Shown: in pieces, positions 44,329-53,732 of the stretch | Position numbering within the stretch: position 1 is the first letter of the stretch | Layout of the letters: every line of letters begins with the position of its first letter | DNA from: Mycobacterium sp. ENV421 | GTDB taxonomy: Bacteria > Actinomycetota > Actinomycetes > Mycobacteriales > Mycobacteriaceae | Direction: 5' to 3' | NCBI RefSeq assembly: GCF_002887815.1 | Contig: NZ_PDHO01000016.1 | Span: forward strand, 50,974-114,973 | Length of the DNA: 64,000 nucleotides | Program-made: the position numbers and the translations under genes | Notes under the pieces: model-generated | Told to the model about the DNA's origin: nothing | Databases searched by the model: none | The model's input: only the letters and a program-made list of their open reading frames with translations

Positions 44329-44964
44329 GTGCCGCATACAGCCAGTCGGGGCCCGGGTCGCCCCCCAGCAGCTAAGGCAGCGGAAACGCGCGAGCGCATC
44401 ATGCGCGCTGCCCGTGAGGTGTTCAGCGAATTGGGGTATGACGCTGCCACCTTCCAGGCAATCGCCATCCGGGCCGACTTGACCCGACCCGCGATTAACC
44501 ATTATTTCGCCAGCAAACGGCTGCTCTATCAAGAGGTCGTCGATCAGACGAACGCCTCGGTGATCGAGTCCGCCGTGCACCAGTCGCAACGGGAGAGCAC
44601 CCTGGCGGGGCGGATCCGCGTCTTCATCGAGGCGGCCGTTCACGCTCAGGGTCAGGACCGCTCAGTGGCGGCCTTCCTGGTTACGTCGGTGCTGGAGTCC
44701 GAGCGACATCCGGAACTGGCCGAGTCCAACCACGATTCGCGGGAGTTCACCCGCGGGTACGTGAAGGCGGCCATCAAGGATGCCGTCGAATCGGGCGAGG
44801 TTCGCGCGGACATCGACATCGAGGCGGCTGCCGAGATGCTGATGGCCGTGATGTGGGGACTGGGCTTCTATGCCGGGTTCGTCGGCGATCAGGATCGTCT
44901 GACCGCGATCACCGACCAGTTCCTGCAGCTCCTCGGTGGTCAGGCCTGGCGCACCGTCTCCTGA
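44329..44964 (+). CDS. TetR-family regulator (Rv0144-like)
   Basis: This is about 211 residues from GTG 44329; TTG 44323 is the alternative. The HTH is ATFQAIAIRADLTRPAINHYFASKRLL. Synteny places it at Rv0144, before the methyltransferase. Its start lies inside a candidate operator, so autorepression is likely. Confidence 0.87.
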   Translation: MPHTASRGPGRPPAAKAAETRERIMRAAREVFSELGYDAATFQAIAIRADLTRPAINHYFASKRLLYQEVVDQTNASVIESAVHQSQRESTLAGRIRVFIEAAVHAQGQDRSVAAFLVTSVLESERHPELAESNHDSREFTRGYVKAAIKDAVESGEVRADIDIEAAAEMLMAVMWGLGFYAGFVGDQDRLTAITDQFLQLLGGQAWRTVS

Positions 44965-45116
44965 GCCGGTGACGTCCGCCACAGTCGCATAGTCTGGCTA
45001 AGTTTCTCGGTACCCTTGACGTATCAATCTGGCTGACCTGGGTTGATATCCGGCCCTCAACGGGCCTTCACCCAGCGACCAGCCGTCAAGCGACACCGAA
45101 TGGGATACCGCTGCCG

Positions 45117-46052
45117 ATGAGCACTACGCGCACTGATGACGACACCTGGGACATCGCGACAAGCGTGGGATCGACCGCTGTACTGGTGGCCGCCGCGCGG
45201 GCCCGCGAGACCGAGCAGCCCGACCCCCTGATCCAAGATCCGTACGCGCGGATCCTGGTCGAGGGCGCCGGGACCGGGATGTGGGAGCACTTCCTCGACG
45301 ACTCGTTGGCCGACAAGCTGGCTGGCGCCGAACCCGAGGCGGCCGCGATGTTCGGTCACATGCTGAACTATCAGGCGGTCCGAACCCATTTCTTCGATGC
45401 TTTCTTCGCCGAGGCGGTGGCCGACGGCGTTCGTCAGATCGTGATCCTGGCTTCGGGCCTGGATTCCCGGGCCTACCGCCTGGACTGGCCGGCAGGCACC
45501 CGGGTCTACGAGATCGACCAGCCGCTGGTTCTCGAATACAAAGCCGACAAGCTGGCCGCTCACCACGTGCAGCCCGTCGCCGATCGCCGCGAGGTTCCCG
45601 TCGACCTGCGCCAGGATTGGCCGGCCGCGCTGAAGGCGCAGGGCTTCGATCCGTCGCAGCCGACCGCGTGGCTTGCCGAGGGACTGCTGATGTATCTGCC
45701 CGCCGACGCTCAGGACCGGTTGTTCGAACTGGCCACGGAGTTGAGCGCGCCCGGCAGCCGGGTGTCCGCCGAAGCGGTCGGACACCACTCCGAGGAGCGT
45801 CGCGAAGAGATGCGGGAACGCTTCGAGAAGTTCGCCGACCAGCTGGGCATCGAGCGCACCATCGACATGCAGAACCTGACCTACAACGACCCGGACCGTG
45901 CCGACCTCACCGAATGGTTGAACGCACACGGCTGGCTGGCCACCGGACAGCACGCCGTCGACGAGATGCGCAGGCTCGGCCGCTGGATCGACATCCCGAT
46001 GGCCGACGATCCGGATGCATTCGCGACGTTCGTCGTCGCCCGGAAGGTCTGA
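45117..46052 (+). CDS. SAM-dependent methyltransferase, TIGR00027 family
   Basis: This is a 311-residue protein. N-terminal DTWDIATSVGSTAVLVAAARA, SAM motif IVILASGLDSRAYRL, acidic YEIDQPLVLEYK and AEGLLMYLP are the hallmarks of this mycobacterial family. Synteny suggests Rv0145/Rv0146; here only one copy. Substrate unknown. It sits between the TetR gene and the SDR gene. Confidence 0.92.
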   Translation: MSTTRTDDDTWDIATSVGSTAVLVAAARARETEQPDPLIQDPYARILVEGAGTGMWEHFLDDSLADKLAGAEPEAAAMFGHMLNYQAVRTHFFDAFFAEAVADGVRQIVILASGLDSRAYRLDWPAGTRVYEIDQPLVLEYKADKLAAHHVQPVADRREVPVDLRQDWPAALKAQGFDPSQPTAWLAEGLLMYLPADAQDRLFELATELSAPGSRVSAEAVGHHSEERREEMRERFEKFADQLGIERTIDMQNLTYNDPDRADLTEWLNAHGWLATGQHAVDEMRRLGRWIDIPMADDPDAFATFVVARKV

Positions 46053-46131
46053 CGCCAACCCGGGTGCCCTCAGCTCCGGCGGCCCACGTATACAAGAGTT
46101 ACGTTCCGTCAGTCGCAGGAGAGGAAGGCCC

Positions 46132-46995
46132 ATGCCCGGAGTTGTTGATCGAGTCATCGTCGTCACCGGAGCCGGTGGCGGTCTGGGTCGCGAGTACGCG
46201 CTGACACTGGCCCGAGAGGGCGCCAGCGTCGTGGTGAACGACCTCGGCGGCGCGCGTGACGGAACCGGCGCCGGCCACAACATGGCCGACCAGGTGGTCC
46301 AGGAGATCAAGGACGCCGGCGGTCGCGCGGTCGCCAACTACGACTCCGTCGCCGAGCCAGAGGGCGGCGAGAACATCGTCAAGACCGCGATCGAGGAGTT
46401 CGGCAAGATCGACGGCATCGTCAGCAACGCTGGCATCCTGCGCGACGGCACCTTCCACAAGATGCCGTTCGAGAACTGGGATTCGGTGCTCAAGGTCCAC
46501 CTGTACGGCGGCTACAACGTGATCCGCGCCGCCTGGCCGCACTTCCGCGAGCAGAGCTACGGCCGGATCGTCGTCGCCACCTCCACCAGCGGCCTGTTCG
46601 GCAACTTCGGCCAGGCCAACTACAGCGCCGCCAAGCTCGGCCTGGTCGGCCTGATCAACACGCTGGCCCAGGAAGGCGCCAAGTACAACATCAAGGCCAA
46701 CGCGCTGGCGCCCATCGCCGCGACCCGCATGACCGAGGACATCCTGCCGCCCGAGGTGTTCAAGAAGCTCACCCCGGAGTACGTCGCACCGGTGGTCGGC
46801 TACCTGTGCACCGAAGAGGTTCCGGACTCCGCCTCGGTGTTCATCGTCGGCGGTGGAAAGGTGCAGCGCGCGGCGCTGTTCCAGAACGAGGGCGTCACCT
46901 TCGACCATGTCCCGACCGTCGACGACGTGGCCGCACAGTGGTCGACGATCGACGACCTCTCAGCCGCCGAGCACGCCTCCTTCAAGCTCGGCTGA
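46132..46995 (+). CDS. Short-chain dehydrogenase (Rv0148/MFE-2 type)
   Basis: This is a 287-residue protein from ATG 46132 after GGAGAGGAAGG. The NAD motif is VTGAGGGLGREYAL; catalytic Ser in STSGLFGNFG, and YSAAK. The long NDLGGARDGTG insert is typical of the (3R)-hydroxyacyl-CoA dehydrogenase part of peroxisomal multifunctional enzyme 2. A role in fatty-acid or steroid side-chain oxidation is likely. Confidence 0.92.
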   Translation: MPGVVDRVIVVTGAGGGLGREYALTLAREGASVVVNDLGGARDGTGAGHNMADQVVQEIKDAGGRAVANYDSVAEPEGGENIVKTAIEEFGKIDGIVSNAGILRDGTFHKMPFENWDSVLKVHLYGGYNVIRAAWPHFREQSYGRIVVATSTSGLFGNFGQANYSAAKLGLVGLINTLAQEGAKYNIKANALAPIAATRMTEDILPPEVFKKLTPEYVAPVVGYLCTEEVPDSASVFIVGGGKVQRAALFQNEGVTFDHVPTVDDVAAQWSTIDDLSAAEHASFKLG

Positions 46996-47032
46996 ACGTG
47001 ATCGCGTAGTCGGCCGGCACGCAGGTGCATCC

Positions 47033-47728
47033 ATGATCCGCGTGCTGGCCTTCGACGTGTTCGGCACGGTCGTGGACTGGCGTTCCAGCATCATCGGCGA
47101 ACTTCGGGAATTCGGGGATCAACAAGGCGTAGAACGGGATTGGGCCAAGTTCGCCGACCGCTGGCGGGCCGGCTACGTTCCCGCGATGGATCTGGTTCGC
47201 CGCGGCGAGCTGCCATGGACCCGGCTGGACGATCTGCACCGCAGGATCCTCGACGAGTTGCTTCGCGACGACGACATCCAGGCCGACGAGGAAGACATCG
47301 ACCACCTCAACCGCGCGTGGCATCGGTTGGCGCCGTGGCCGGACGCCGTGGAAGGCCTGCACCGGCTCAAGGAACGATTCACCATCACCACGCTGTCGAA
47401 CGGCAACGTCTCGCTGCTGACCGCGATGGCCAAACGTGCGGGCCTGCCGTGGGATTGCGTGCTGTCGGCCGAAATCTTCGGTCATTACAAGCCCGATCGC
47501 GAGGCCTACCTGGGCTGCGCGCAGATTCTGGACGTGGCACCCGAAGAGGCCATGCTGGTGGCCGCCCATCCCAGTGACCTGCGCGCCGCCCGCGATGCCG
47601 GACTGCAGACCGCCTACGTCGACCGGCCGCTGGAATGGGGACAACCCGGGCGCTATCGGGTTCCGTTCGAGCCCGACGAATTCGATGTCACCGCAACGGA
47701 CCTCGTAGACCTGGCCGGCAAGCTCTAG
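47033..47728 (+). CDS. HAD-superfamily hydrolase, haloacid dehalogenase type II-like
   Basis: This is a 231-residue protein. Nucleophilic Asp is in AFDVFGTVVDW; TTLSNGN holds the motif II Ser; Lys is in GHYKPDREAY; and the C-terminal acidic motif is AAHPSDLRAARDAGL. Pattern of L-2-haloacid dehalogenases, though many such genes are phosphatases. Convergent with pntB. Confidence 0.85.
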   Translation: MIRVLAFDVFGTVVDWRSSIIGELREFGDQQGVERDWAKFADRWRAGYVPAMDLVRRGELPWTRLDDLHRRILDELLRDDDIQADEEDIDHLNRAWHRLAPWPDAVEGLHRLKERFTITTLSNGNVSLLTAMAKRAGLPWDCVLSAEIFGHYKPDREAYLGCAQILDVAPEEAMLVAAHPSDLRAARDAGLQTAYVDRPLEWGQPGRYRVPFEPDEFDVTATDLVDLAGKL

Positions 47729-47743
47729 GTTCGGCGCCCGGAA

Positions 47744-49165
47744 TTACAGCGCGGCATTGATGTCGTCGACCCTGTCGCGCGCATCGCCGAACAGCATCTG
47801 GGTGTTCTCGCGGAAGAACAGCGGATTCTGCACACCGGCGTACCCGGAGGCCATGGACCGCTTGAACACGATGACGTGCTCGGCATTCCAGACCGTCAGC
47901 ACCGGCATACCGGCGATCGGGCTGCTCGGATCTTCCGACGCCGCCGGGTTCACGGTGTCGTTGGCACCGATCACCAACACCACCGAGGTGCCCTCGAAAT
48001 CGTCGTTGATCTCGTCCATTTCGAGCACGATGTCGTAGGGCACCTTGGCCTCTGCCAGCAGCACGTTCATGTGTCCGGGCAGGCGGCCCGCGACGGGGTG
48101 GATACCGAATCGCACAGTGACACCGCGCTCGCGTAGCTTGCGAGTGAGTTCGGCTACGCCGTACTGGGCCTGGGCCACCGCCATCCCGTAGCCCGGGGTG
48201 ATGATCACCGAACTGGCCGACGACAAGAGTTCGGCGGCTCCCTCGGCGGTGATCTCGCGGTGTTCGCCGTAGTCCTTGTCCTCGGCCGGCCCTGCTTCGA
48301 TACCGAATCCTCCAGCGATGACCGAGATGAACGAGCGGTTCATGGCTTTGCACATGATGTAGGACAGGTAGGCACCCGAAGATCCGACCAGCGCGCCGGT
48401 GACGATCAACAGGTCGTTGGACAGCAGGAAGCCCGAAGCTGCTGCAGCCCAACCGGAATAGCTGTTTAGCATCGACACCACGACGGGCATGTCGCCGCCG
48501 CCGATCGACGCGACCAGGTGCCAGCCCAGCAGCAGCGCCAACACCGTGACGACGACGAGCAGCCATAGCTGCGGCTCGATGACGAACCAGACGGTGAACG
48601 CAAAGAACAGCACCAGGGCCCCGACATTGAGAAAGTTCTTGCCGGGCAACATCAGTGGCGCTGATTTGATTCGCGCCGACAGTTTCAGGTTGGCGACGAT
48701 CGATCCGGTGAAGGTCACGGCGCCGATGAACACGCCGATGAACACCTCGGCGGAGTGAATGCCGAGCATGCCCTCGCTGCTCAGCACTGCGGCCTCGGCG
48801 CCGGCCAGATCGTGTTCGACGTGCAGGTAGCCGTTCCAGCCGACCAACACCGCCGCCAGGCCGACGAAGCTGTGCAGCAGGGCGATCAGCTCGGGCATAC
48901 CGGTCATCTCGACGACGCGGGCACGCCATAACCCGATCGCGGCACCGATGGCCATGGCTGCGATCAGCAGGCCCAGTCCCAACGGCTCGATATGGCGGGC
49001 CAGCGCCAGCGCGATGGTGGCGACCAGTGCGACAACCATGCCGGCCATGCCGAATGTGTTTCCGGCCCGCGATGTTTCGTGCTTGGACAGCCCGGCCAGC
49101 GCCAGGATGAACAGCAGGGCAGCGACGATGTAGGCCGCCGTGGCGGCCGTTTCCAATGTGAACAA
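47744..49165 (-). CDS. pntB: NAD(P) transhydrogenase beta subunit
   Basis: This is a 473-residue protein with about nine N-terminal membrane helices and a C-terminal NADP-binding domain (VIITPGYGMAVAQAQ, then MDEINDDFEGTSVVLVIGANDTVNP, and the AGVQNPLFF loop). With PntA it couples proton flow to hydride transfer from NADH to NADP+. 2 bp after pntA. Confidence 0.95.
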   Translation of the reverse strand: MFTLETAATAAYIVAALLFILALAGLSKHETSRAGNTFGMAGMVVALVATIALALARHIEPLGLGLLIAAMAIGAAIGLWRARVVEMTGMPELIALLHSFVGLAAVLVGWNGYLHVEHDLAGAEAAVLSSEGMLGIHSAEVFIGVFIGAVTFTGSIVANLKLSARIKSAPLMLPGKNFLNVGALVLFFAFTVWFVIEPQLWLLVVVTVLALLLGWHLVASIGGGDMPVVVSMLNSYSGWAAAASGFLLSNDLLIVTGALVGSSGAYLSYIMCKAMNRSFISVIAGGFGIEAGPAEDKDYGEHREITAEGAAELLSSASSVIITPGYGMAVAQAQYGVAELTRKLRERGVTVRFGIHPVAGRLPGHMNVLLAEAKVPYDIVLEMDEINDDFEGTSVVLVIGANDTVNPAASEDPSSPIAGMPVLTVWNAEHVIVFKRSMASGYAGVQNPLFFRENTQMLFGDARDRVDDINAAL

Positions 49166-49167
49166 CT

Positions 49168-50700
49168 CTAGCTCCTCGAGAACATCGCGAGCATGCGACG
49201 CGTCACCGCGAAGCCACCGAAGATGTTGATACTGGCAAGCAGGATGGCGACGGCGGCCAATGTGGTGACGATGATGTCACCGTGGCCGATCTGGAGCAGC
49301 GCGCCGACGACGATGATGCCCGAGATGGCGTTTGTCACGGACATCAACGGGGTGTGTAGGGCGTGGTGCACGTGACCGATGACGTAGTAGCCGATCACGA
49401 TCGCCAGTGCGAAGACCGTCAGGTGGACCTGCAGTGCGGCCGGGGACAACGCGATCAGTAGGAACAGCACGACGGCGGCGCCGAAGGTGATGCCGAGCCG
49501 GCGGCCCATCGTCATCGGTTGTTTGGTCTGCTGCACGGCCGGGGCGGCTGTCGCGGCAGGTGCCGGGGCAGCAGATACCTGTACCGGTGGCGGTGGCCAC
49601 GTCGTTTCGCCGTCGCGGACCACGGTGACCGACCGTTGCACGACGTCGTCGAAATCGAGTACGAGCGTGCCGTCTTTGTCCGGGGTCAGCAGTTTGAGGA
49701 GGTTGACCAGGTTGGTGCCGTAGAGCTGCGATGCCTGGGTGGGCAACCGGCCGGCCAGGTCGGTGTAGCCGATGATGGTCACGCCGTTGTCGGTCAGGAC
49801 GGCCTGGTCCTTGACGGTGCCCTCGACGTTGCCGCCGTTGGCTGCGGCCATATCGACGATCACACTGCCCGATTTCATCGAGGCGACCATGTCGGCGGTG
49901 ATGATGCGCGGTGCGGGCCGCCCGGGAATCAGCGCCGTCGTGATGATGATGTCGACATCCTCGGACTGCTCGGCGTAGAGCTGCGCCTCGCGGGCCTTGT
50001 AATCGTCACCCATCTCCTTGGCGTACCCGGTGGCCGATACCTCGGCCTCGGGGGATTCGATTGAAAGGTATTCTCCACCAAGAGATTTGACCTGATCGGC
50101 GACCTCGGGGCGCGGGTCGGTGGCGCGCACAATGGCGCCGAGGCTGCCCGCGGCGCCGATCGCTGCCAGGCCGGCCACACCCGCGCCGACGACCAACACC
50201 TTGGCCGGCGGGACCTTGCCCGCCGCGGTCACCTGGCCGGTGAAGAATCGGCCAAACGAATGTGCTGCCTCGACGACGGCGCGGTAGCCCGCGATATTGG
50301 CCATCGACGACAGGACGTCCAGAGATTGGGCTCGCGAGATCCGCGGCACGGCGTCCATCGCCAGCACTGTGATGGGACGGCGGGACAGTTCCTCGACGAG
50401 CTCGGGTTTCAGCGCGGGGGAGATCAGGCTGATCAGCGTCGCGCCGTCGCGCAGTGCGGCGATCTCTGCACTGGTGGGCGCATTGACCTTGAGGACGATC
50501 TCGGTGGCCAGCGCTTGCGCGGCCGCCCCGATACTCGCACCGGCCTCGACGAATGCCTCGTCGGAGAAGCTCGCCGCGACACCCGCACCGGACTCCACCA
50601 GTACCTCGTAACCGAGCTTGATGAGTTGTCCGACCGTCTGCGGTGTGGCGGCGACACGTGTTTCCCCAGGCAGAGACTCACGTGGAATCCCGATGATCAT
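49168..50700 (-). CDS. pntA: NAD(P) transhydrogenase alpha subunit, fused form
   Basis: This is a 510-residue protein. N-terminal alanine-dehydrogenase-like NAD domain (residues about 1-370; VVGAGVAGLAAIGAAGSLGA, GRPAPRIITADMV), Pro/Ala linker, then four membrane helices. Length and layout match E. coli PntA. In M. tuberculosis, as I recall, these parts are split (pntAa, pntAb); here they are one gene. Confidence 0.95.
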   Translation of the reverse strand: MIIGIPRESLPGETRVAATPQTVGQLIKLGYEVLVESGAGVAASFSDEAFVEAGASIGAAAQALATEIVLKVNAPTSAEIAALRDGATLISLISPALKPELVEELSRRPITVLAMDAVPRISRAQSLDVLSSMANIAGYRAVVEAAHSFGRFFTGQVTAAGKVPPAKVLVVGAGVAGLAAIGAAGSLGAIVRATDPRPEVADQVKSLGGEYLSIESPEAEVSATGYAKEMGDDYKAREAQLYAEQSEDVDIIITTALIPGRPAPRIITADMVASMKSGSVIVDMAAANGGNVEGTVKDQAVLTDNGVTIIGYTDLAGRLPTQASQLYGTNLVNLLKLLTPDKDGTLVLDFDDVVQRSVTVVRDGETTWPPPPVQVSAAPAPAATAAPAVQQTKQPMTMGRRLGITFGAAVVLFLLIALSPAALQVHLTVFALAIVIGYYVIGHVHHALHTPLMSVTNAISGIIVVGALLQIGHGDIIVTTLAAVAILLASINIFGGFAVTRRMLAMFSRS

Positions 50701-51049
50701 CAGTGCGATCCGATCTGTTGGTCATGCGGAGGCGGGGTGGAAGATGCCAGTGTATGGAATGGCAGGGTTCACCCGCGAACTCCGTACCCCGAGCACGGTT
50801 GGAGGTGGCCGGAGATCCCGAATCGAAATTTCGAGGGGGTTCGCTCATCAGGTAATGGACACCTGTCTATTTTACTTCGGCGAATGCAGATTTCTGCCGG
50901 TAGGACCGATGAACTGCAACGTTGGGGTATGCCTGAGCGGCAATGGTTCGGCGTGACTCTCCCGCCGCGAGGATCAGGCCAGTGATTGGGCAGACCTTAA
51001 TGGACAGGTGTCCAGTTGAATCCCGAGATGGTGTCCTAGGCTCGGGCGG
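50701..51049. promoter_or_regulatory. Intergenic region with two TGGACA-N2-TGTCCA palindromes
   Basis: No supported gene. TGGACACCTGTCTA at 50856-50869 and the perfect TGGACAGGTGTCCA at 51001-51014 are two copies of the same 14-bp site. One lies toward pntA (156 bp before its start), the other 36 bp before the DUF456 gene. Both promoters may share one regulator, probably of TetR or similar dimeric type. Confidence 0.6.
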
Positions 51050-51535
51050 GTGAGCACCGGCGGCGTCGTTCTGGTGGCGTTGGCCATCGCCGTCGGGCTG
51101 GTCGGCGTCATCGTGCCGCTGCTGCCGGGCACCCTGCTGGTCTACGCGGCTATCGCGGTGTGGGCCACCGTCGAGCACAGTCTGGTGTCCTGGGTGGTGC
51201 TCGGGGTGGTCACCGTGGTGCTCGGCGCGAGCCTGTTGATCAAGTACCTGTGGCCCGCCCGGCGGATGCGTGCCGGCGAGGTCGGCAGATGGACGCTGGC
51301 CGCCGGTGCGGTACTGGGCGTCATCGGCTTCTTCGTGGTGCCGGTGATCGGCCTGCTGTTCGGGTTCGTGCTCGGTGTGTACCTCGCCGAACTGGCAGCC
51401 AGGCGCGATCAGCGGCGTGCCTGGGCGGCAACGGTCCTTGCGCTGAAGGCCGCTGCGCTCTCGGTCGGTGTCGAGCTGACCGGCGGGCTGATCGCCACCG
51501 CGGTGTGGGTGGCCGGTCTGCTGCTAACCCAGTAG
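51050..51535 (+). CDS. DUF456 membrane protein
   Basis: This is a 161-residue protein from GTG 51050. Four or five membrane helices in two related halves, each with a glycine-zipper-like stretch (VGVIVPLLPGTLL and IGFFVVPVIGLLFGFVLG), as in DUF456. Function unknown. Converges on the phosphatase gene and overlaps it by 12 bp. Confidence 0.87.
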   Translation: MSTGGVVLVALAIAVGLVGVIVPLLPGTLLVYAAIAVWATVEHSLVSWVVLGVVTVVLGASLLIKYLWPARRMRAGEVGRWTLAAGAVLGVIGFFVVPVIGLLFGFVLGVYLAELAARRDQRRAWAATVLALKAAALSVGVELTGGLIATAVWVAGLLLTQ

Positions 51536-52318
51536 TTCTTTGCGCGTGCGCGCGACGTCCTCTTCGGACACCCCGGCAGTGCGCAGGAAGCCATCCAGGC
51601 CGCCATAGTTCTCGGCGATCACCTGATGCGCGGTGGCCAGGTAGACCTCCCGCACACCGAGCACCCCGTTGGTCAGCCGCGCCTCGGCGAACGTGGTGAT
51701 CTCCGGTGTCTCGCCGGCCCGGTCGACGATCGACTCCATGATCCGCTCACGCAGCGACTCGACGGCGTCGTTGCTGCGCAGGAAGTCGGCGAGCACCGCG
51801 TCGCGCGGCACGCCGATGGACTCCAACACGACCGCGACGGTGAAGCCGGTGCGGTCCTTGCCCGCGAAGCAGTGCGTGATGACCGGGCGTCCCGCACTCA
51901 ACAACGAAAACACTTGGCGCACTGCGCGTTGCGCACCGGCAAGGACTGGGAACTTCTCATATTCGCCGGTCATGAAGCGTTCGGCGGCGTCCTCGACGTT
52001 CTCGTCGTCGACCTTCTCGGTCATCATCTTCTGCCAGCTGGTCTCGTGCGGCGCCTCGGCTGTCGTGTTGGACAGGTCCGGGAACGGCAGCAGATGGATG
52101 GCGACGCCGTCGGGCACCGCACCGGAGCCGCGGCGCTCCAACTCCTGCGGTGAGCGGAGGTCGGCGACATCGGTGATACCCAGGCGGCGGAAGGCCTCCC
52201 GGCCGTCGTCGTCGAGCCGGCTGAGCTCACTGGACCGGAAGAACTTGCCCGGCCGGATCCCTGTGGTGTCGGCGATATCGCGAAAGTTCCACGCACCCGA
52301 CAGTGCAGTATGGCTCAC
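51524..52318 (-). CDS. ptbB: PtbB/MptpB-type protein tyrosine phosphatase
   Basis: This is a 264-residue protein. The P-loop is HCFAGKDRTGFT with the catalytic Cys. An N-terminal LSGAWNFRDI and an acidic-helical lid region (TSWQKMMTEKVDDENVED) match the M. tuberculosis secreted phosphatase PtpB (Rv0153c), which also acts on phosphoinositides. No signal peptide is visible. ATGA overlap with fadE2. Confidence 0.9.
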   Translation of the reverse strand: MSHTALSGAWNFRDIADTTGIRPGKFFRSSELSRLDDDGREAFRRLGITDVADLRSPQELERRGSGAVPDGVAIHLLPFPDLSNTTAEAPHETSWQKMMTEKVDDENVEDAAERFMTGEYEKFPVLAGAQRAVRQVFSLLSAGRPVITHCFAGKDRTGFTVAVVLESIGVPRDAVLADFLRSNDAVESLRERIMESIVDRAGETPEITTFAEARLTNGVLGVREVYLATAHQVIAENYGGLDGFLRTAGVSEEDVARTRKELLG

Positions 52319-53553
52319 GCGCCGGTCACCGCCGCCGCGAAAGCGCTTGGCTCAGCGCCGATCTCGGCGCGGGCGATGCTGCGCATGTGAACCTCGTCGG
52401 GTCCGTCGAAGATCCGCATGGCCCGCTGCCAGCCGTACATCCGGGCCAGCGGGAAGTCATCGCTGACCCCGCCGCCACCGTGCACCTGGATGGCGCGGTC
52501 GATGACCTTGCAGGCCATCTGCGGCGCGACGGCCTTGATTTGGGCGACCAGATTGCGGGCCTCTTTGTTGCCGTGCTGGTCGATGGTCCAGGCGGCTTTC
52601 TGGCAGAGCAGCCGGGCCTGGTCGATCTCGTTGCGGGACAAGGCGATCTGCTGCTGCACCACACCCTGATCGGCCAGCGGCTTGCCGAACGCGATGCGGG
52701 TGCGGGCGCGATGGGTCATCAGCGCGAGCGCACGCTCGGCGACGCCGATCGCACGCATGCAGTGATGGATCCGGCCCGGGCCCAACCGCGCCTGCGCAAT
52801 CGCGAAGCCCATGCCCTCCTCGGCCAGCAGATTCGATGCCGGTACCCGCACGTTGTCGTAGATCACCTCGGCGTGGCCGTGCTGGTCCTGCCAGCCGAAC
52901 ACCGACGTCGAGCGCAGGATCTGCACACCGGGGGTCTCGGTGGGCACCAGGATCATCGACTGCTGCTGATGCGAGGCGGCGTCCGGGTTGGTGCGGCCCA
53001 TCACGATCAACACCTTGCAGCGCGGGTCATTGGCGCCTGAGGTCCACCACTTGCGGCCGTTGATGATGTAGTCGTCCCCGTCGCGGACCATCTGGGTCTG
53101 GATGTTTCGGGCATCGCTGGATGCCACCGCGGGTTCGGTCATCGAGAAGGCGCTGCGGATCTCGCCGGCCAGCAGCGGCTCCAGCCACGTCTTGCGCTGC
53201 TCCTCGGTGGCGAACAGGTGCAGGGTCTCCATGTTGCCGGTGTCGGGCGCCGCGCAGTTGATCGCCTCGGGCGCGATCTCGGTGCTCCAGCCGGTCAACT
53301 CGGCCAGCGGCGCGTACTCCAGGTTGGTCAGCCCCGACTCGGGCGGTAGGAACAGGTTCCACAACCCCTGCTTGCGGGCCAGTACCTTCAGGTCCTCGAC
53401 CACCGGCGGCACGGTGAAGTCACCCGGGCCCGCGGCCTCGCGGTACTCGTCGTAGATCTTCTCGGCCGGGAAGACATGTTCGACCATGAACTCGGTGAGG
53501 CGTTTGTGGTAGTCAGCACCCTTGGCAGACATGGCGAAATCCATGACCGTCAC
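52315..53553 (-). CDS. fadE2: Acyl-CoA dehydrogenase FadE2
   Basis: This is a 412-residue protein; ATG 53553 (53529 is another candidate). FAD/substrate motifs AFSMTEPAVASSDARNIQT and WTSGANDPRCKV are visible; the catalytic region and IQVHGGGGVSDDFPLARMY follow. It does the first dehydrogenation of acyl-CoA. Coupled to ptbB, as in Rv0154c-Rv0153c. Confidence 0.92.
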   Translation of the reverse strand: MTVMDFAMSAKGADYHKRLTEFMVEHVFPAEKIYDEYREAAGPGDFTVPPVVEDLKVLARKQGLWNLFLPPESGLTNLEYAPLAELTGWSTEIAPEAINCAAPDTGNMETLHLFATEEQRKTWLEPLLAGEIRSAFSMTEPAVASSDARNIQTQMVRDGDDYIINGRKWWTSGANDPRCKVLIVMGRTNPDAASHQQQSMILVPTETPGVQILRSTSVFGWQDQHGHAEVIYDNVRVPASNLLAEEGMGFAIAQARLGPGRIHHCMRAIGVAERALALMTHRARTRIAFGKPLADQGVVQQQIALSRNEIDQARLLCQKAAWTIDQHGNKEARNLVAQIKAVAPQMACKVIDRAIQVHGGGGVSDDFPLARMYGWQRAMRIFDGPDEVHMRSIARAEIGAEPSAFAAAVTGA

Positions 53554-53574
53554 GATATGACACCCGTCTAAACA

Positions 53575-53617
53575 ACAACGAGGCCCTCCCTTATGACCAT
53601 AGGGAGGGCCTCGTTGT
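53575..53617 (-). terminator. Strong 17-bp stem terminator
   Basis: ACAACGAGGCCCTCCCT (53575-53591) pairs perfectly with AGGGAGGGCCTCGTTGT (53601-53617), 9-base loop. Read leftward it is followed by a T-rich GTTGTTTAGA. It would end the transcript of the small exported peptide gene before fadE2. Confidence 0.85.
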
Positions 53618-53634
53618 CATGTGGAGTAAGAGGG

Positions 53635-53688
53635 TTAGCGACCAATAAACCTCCGGTATCTCGCGGACGGGTGACGGGAAGTGCCCAA
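53635..53688 (-). CDS. Possible 17-codon basic mini-ORF
   Basis: TTG 53688 is preceded by a near-ideal GAGGAGG. It would encode a very basic peptide ending ARYRRFIGR, between the small exported peptide and the terminator. Too short for any family call, and the strong site may be chance. Listed because site and location agree. Confidence 0.3.
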   Translation of the reverse strand: MGTSRHPSARYRRFIGR

Positions 53689-53732
53689 CTGACCTCCTCG
53701 CTTTCGCGCAGTTTCGCGGCTGCTGAGTGGAG

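Noticed and set aside
50260..50985. Plus-strand frame crossing the pntA start into the intergenic region
   Set aside because: Mostly antisense to pntA, no ribosome site and no motif.
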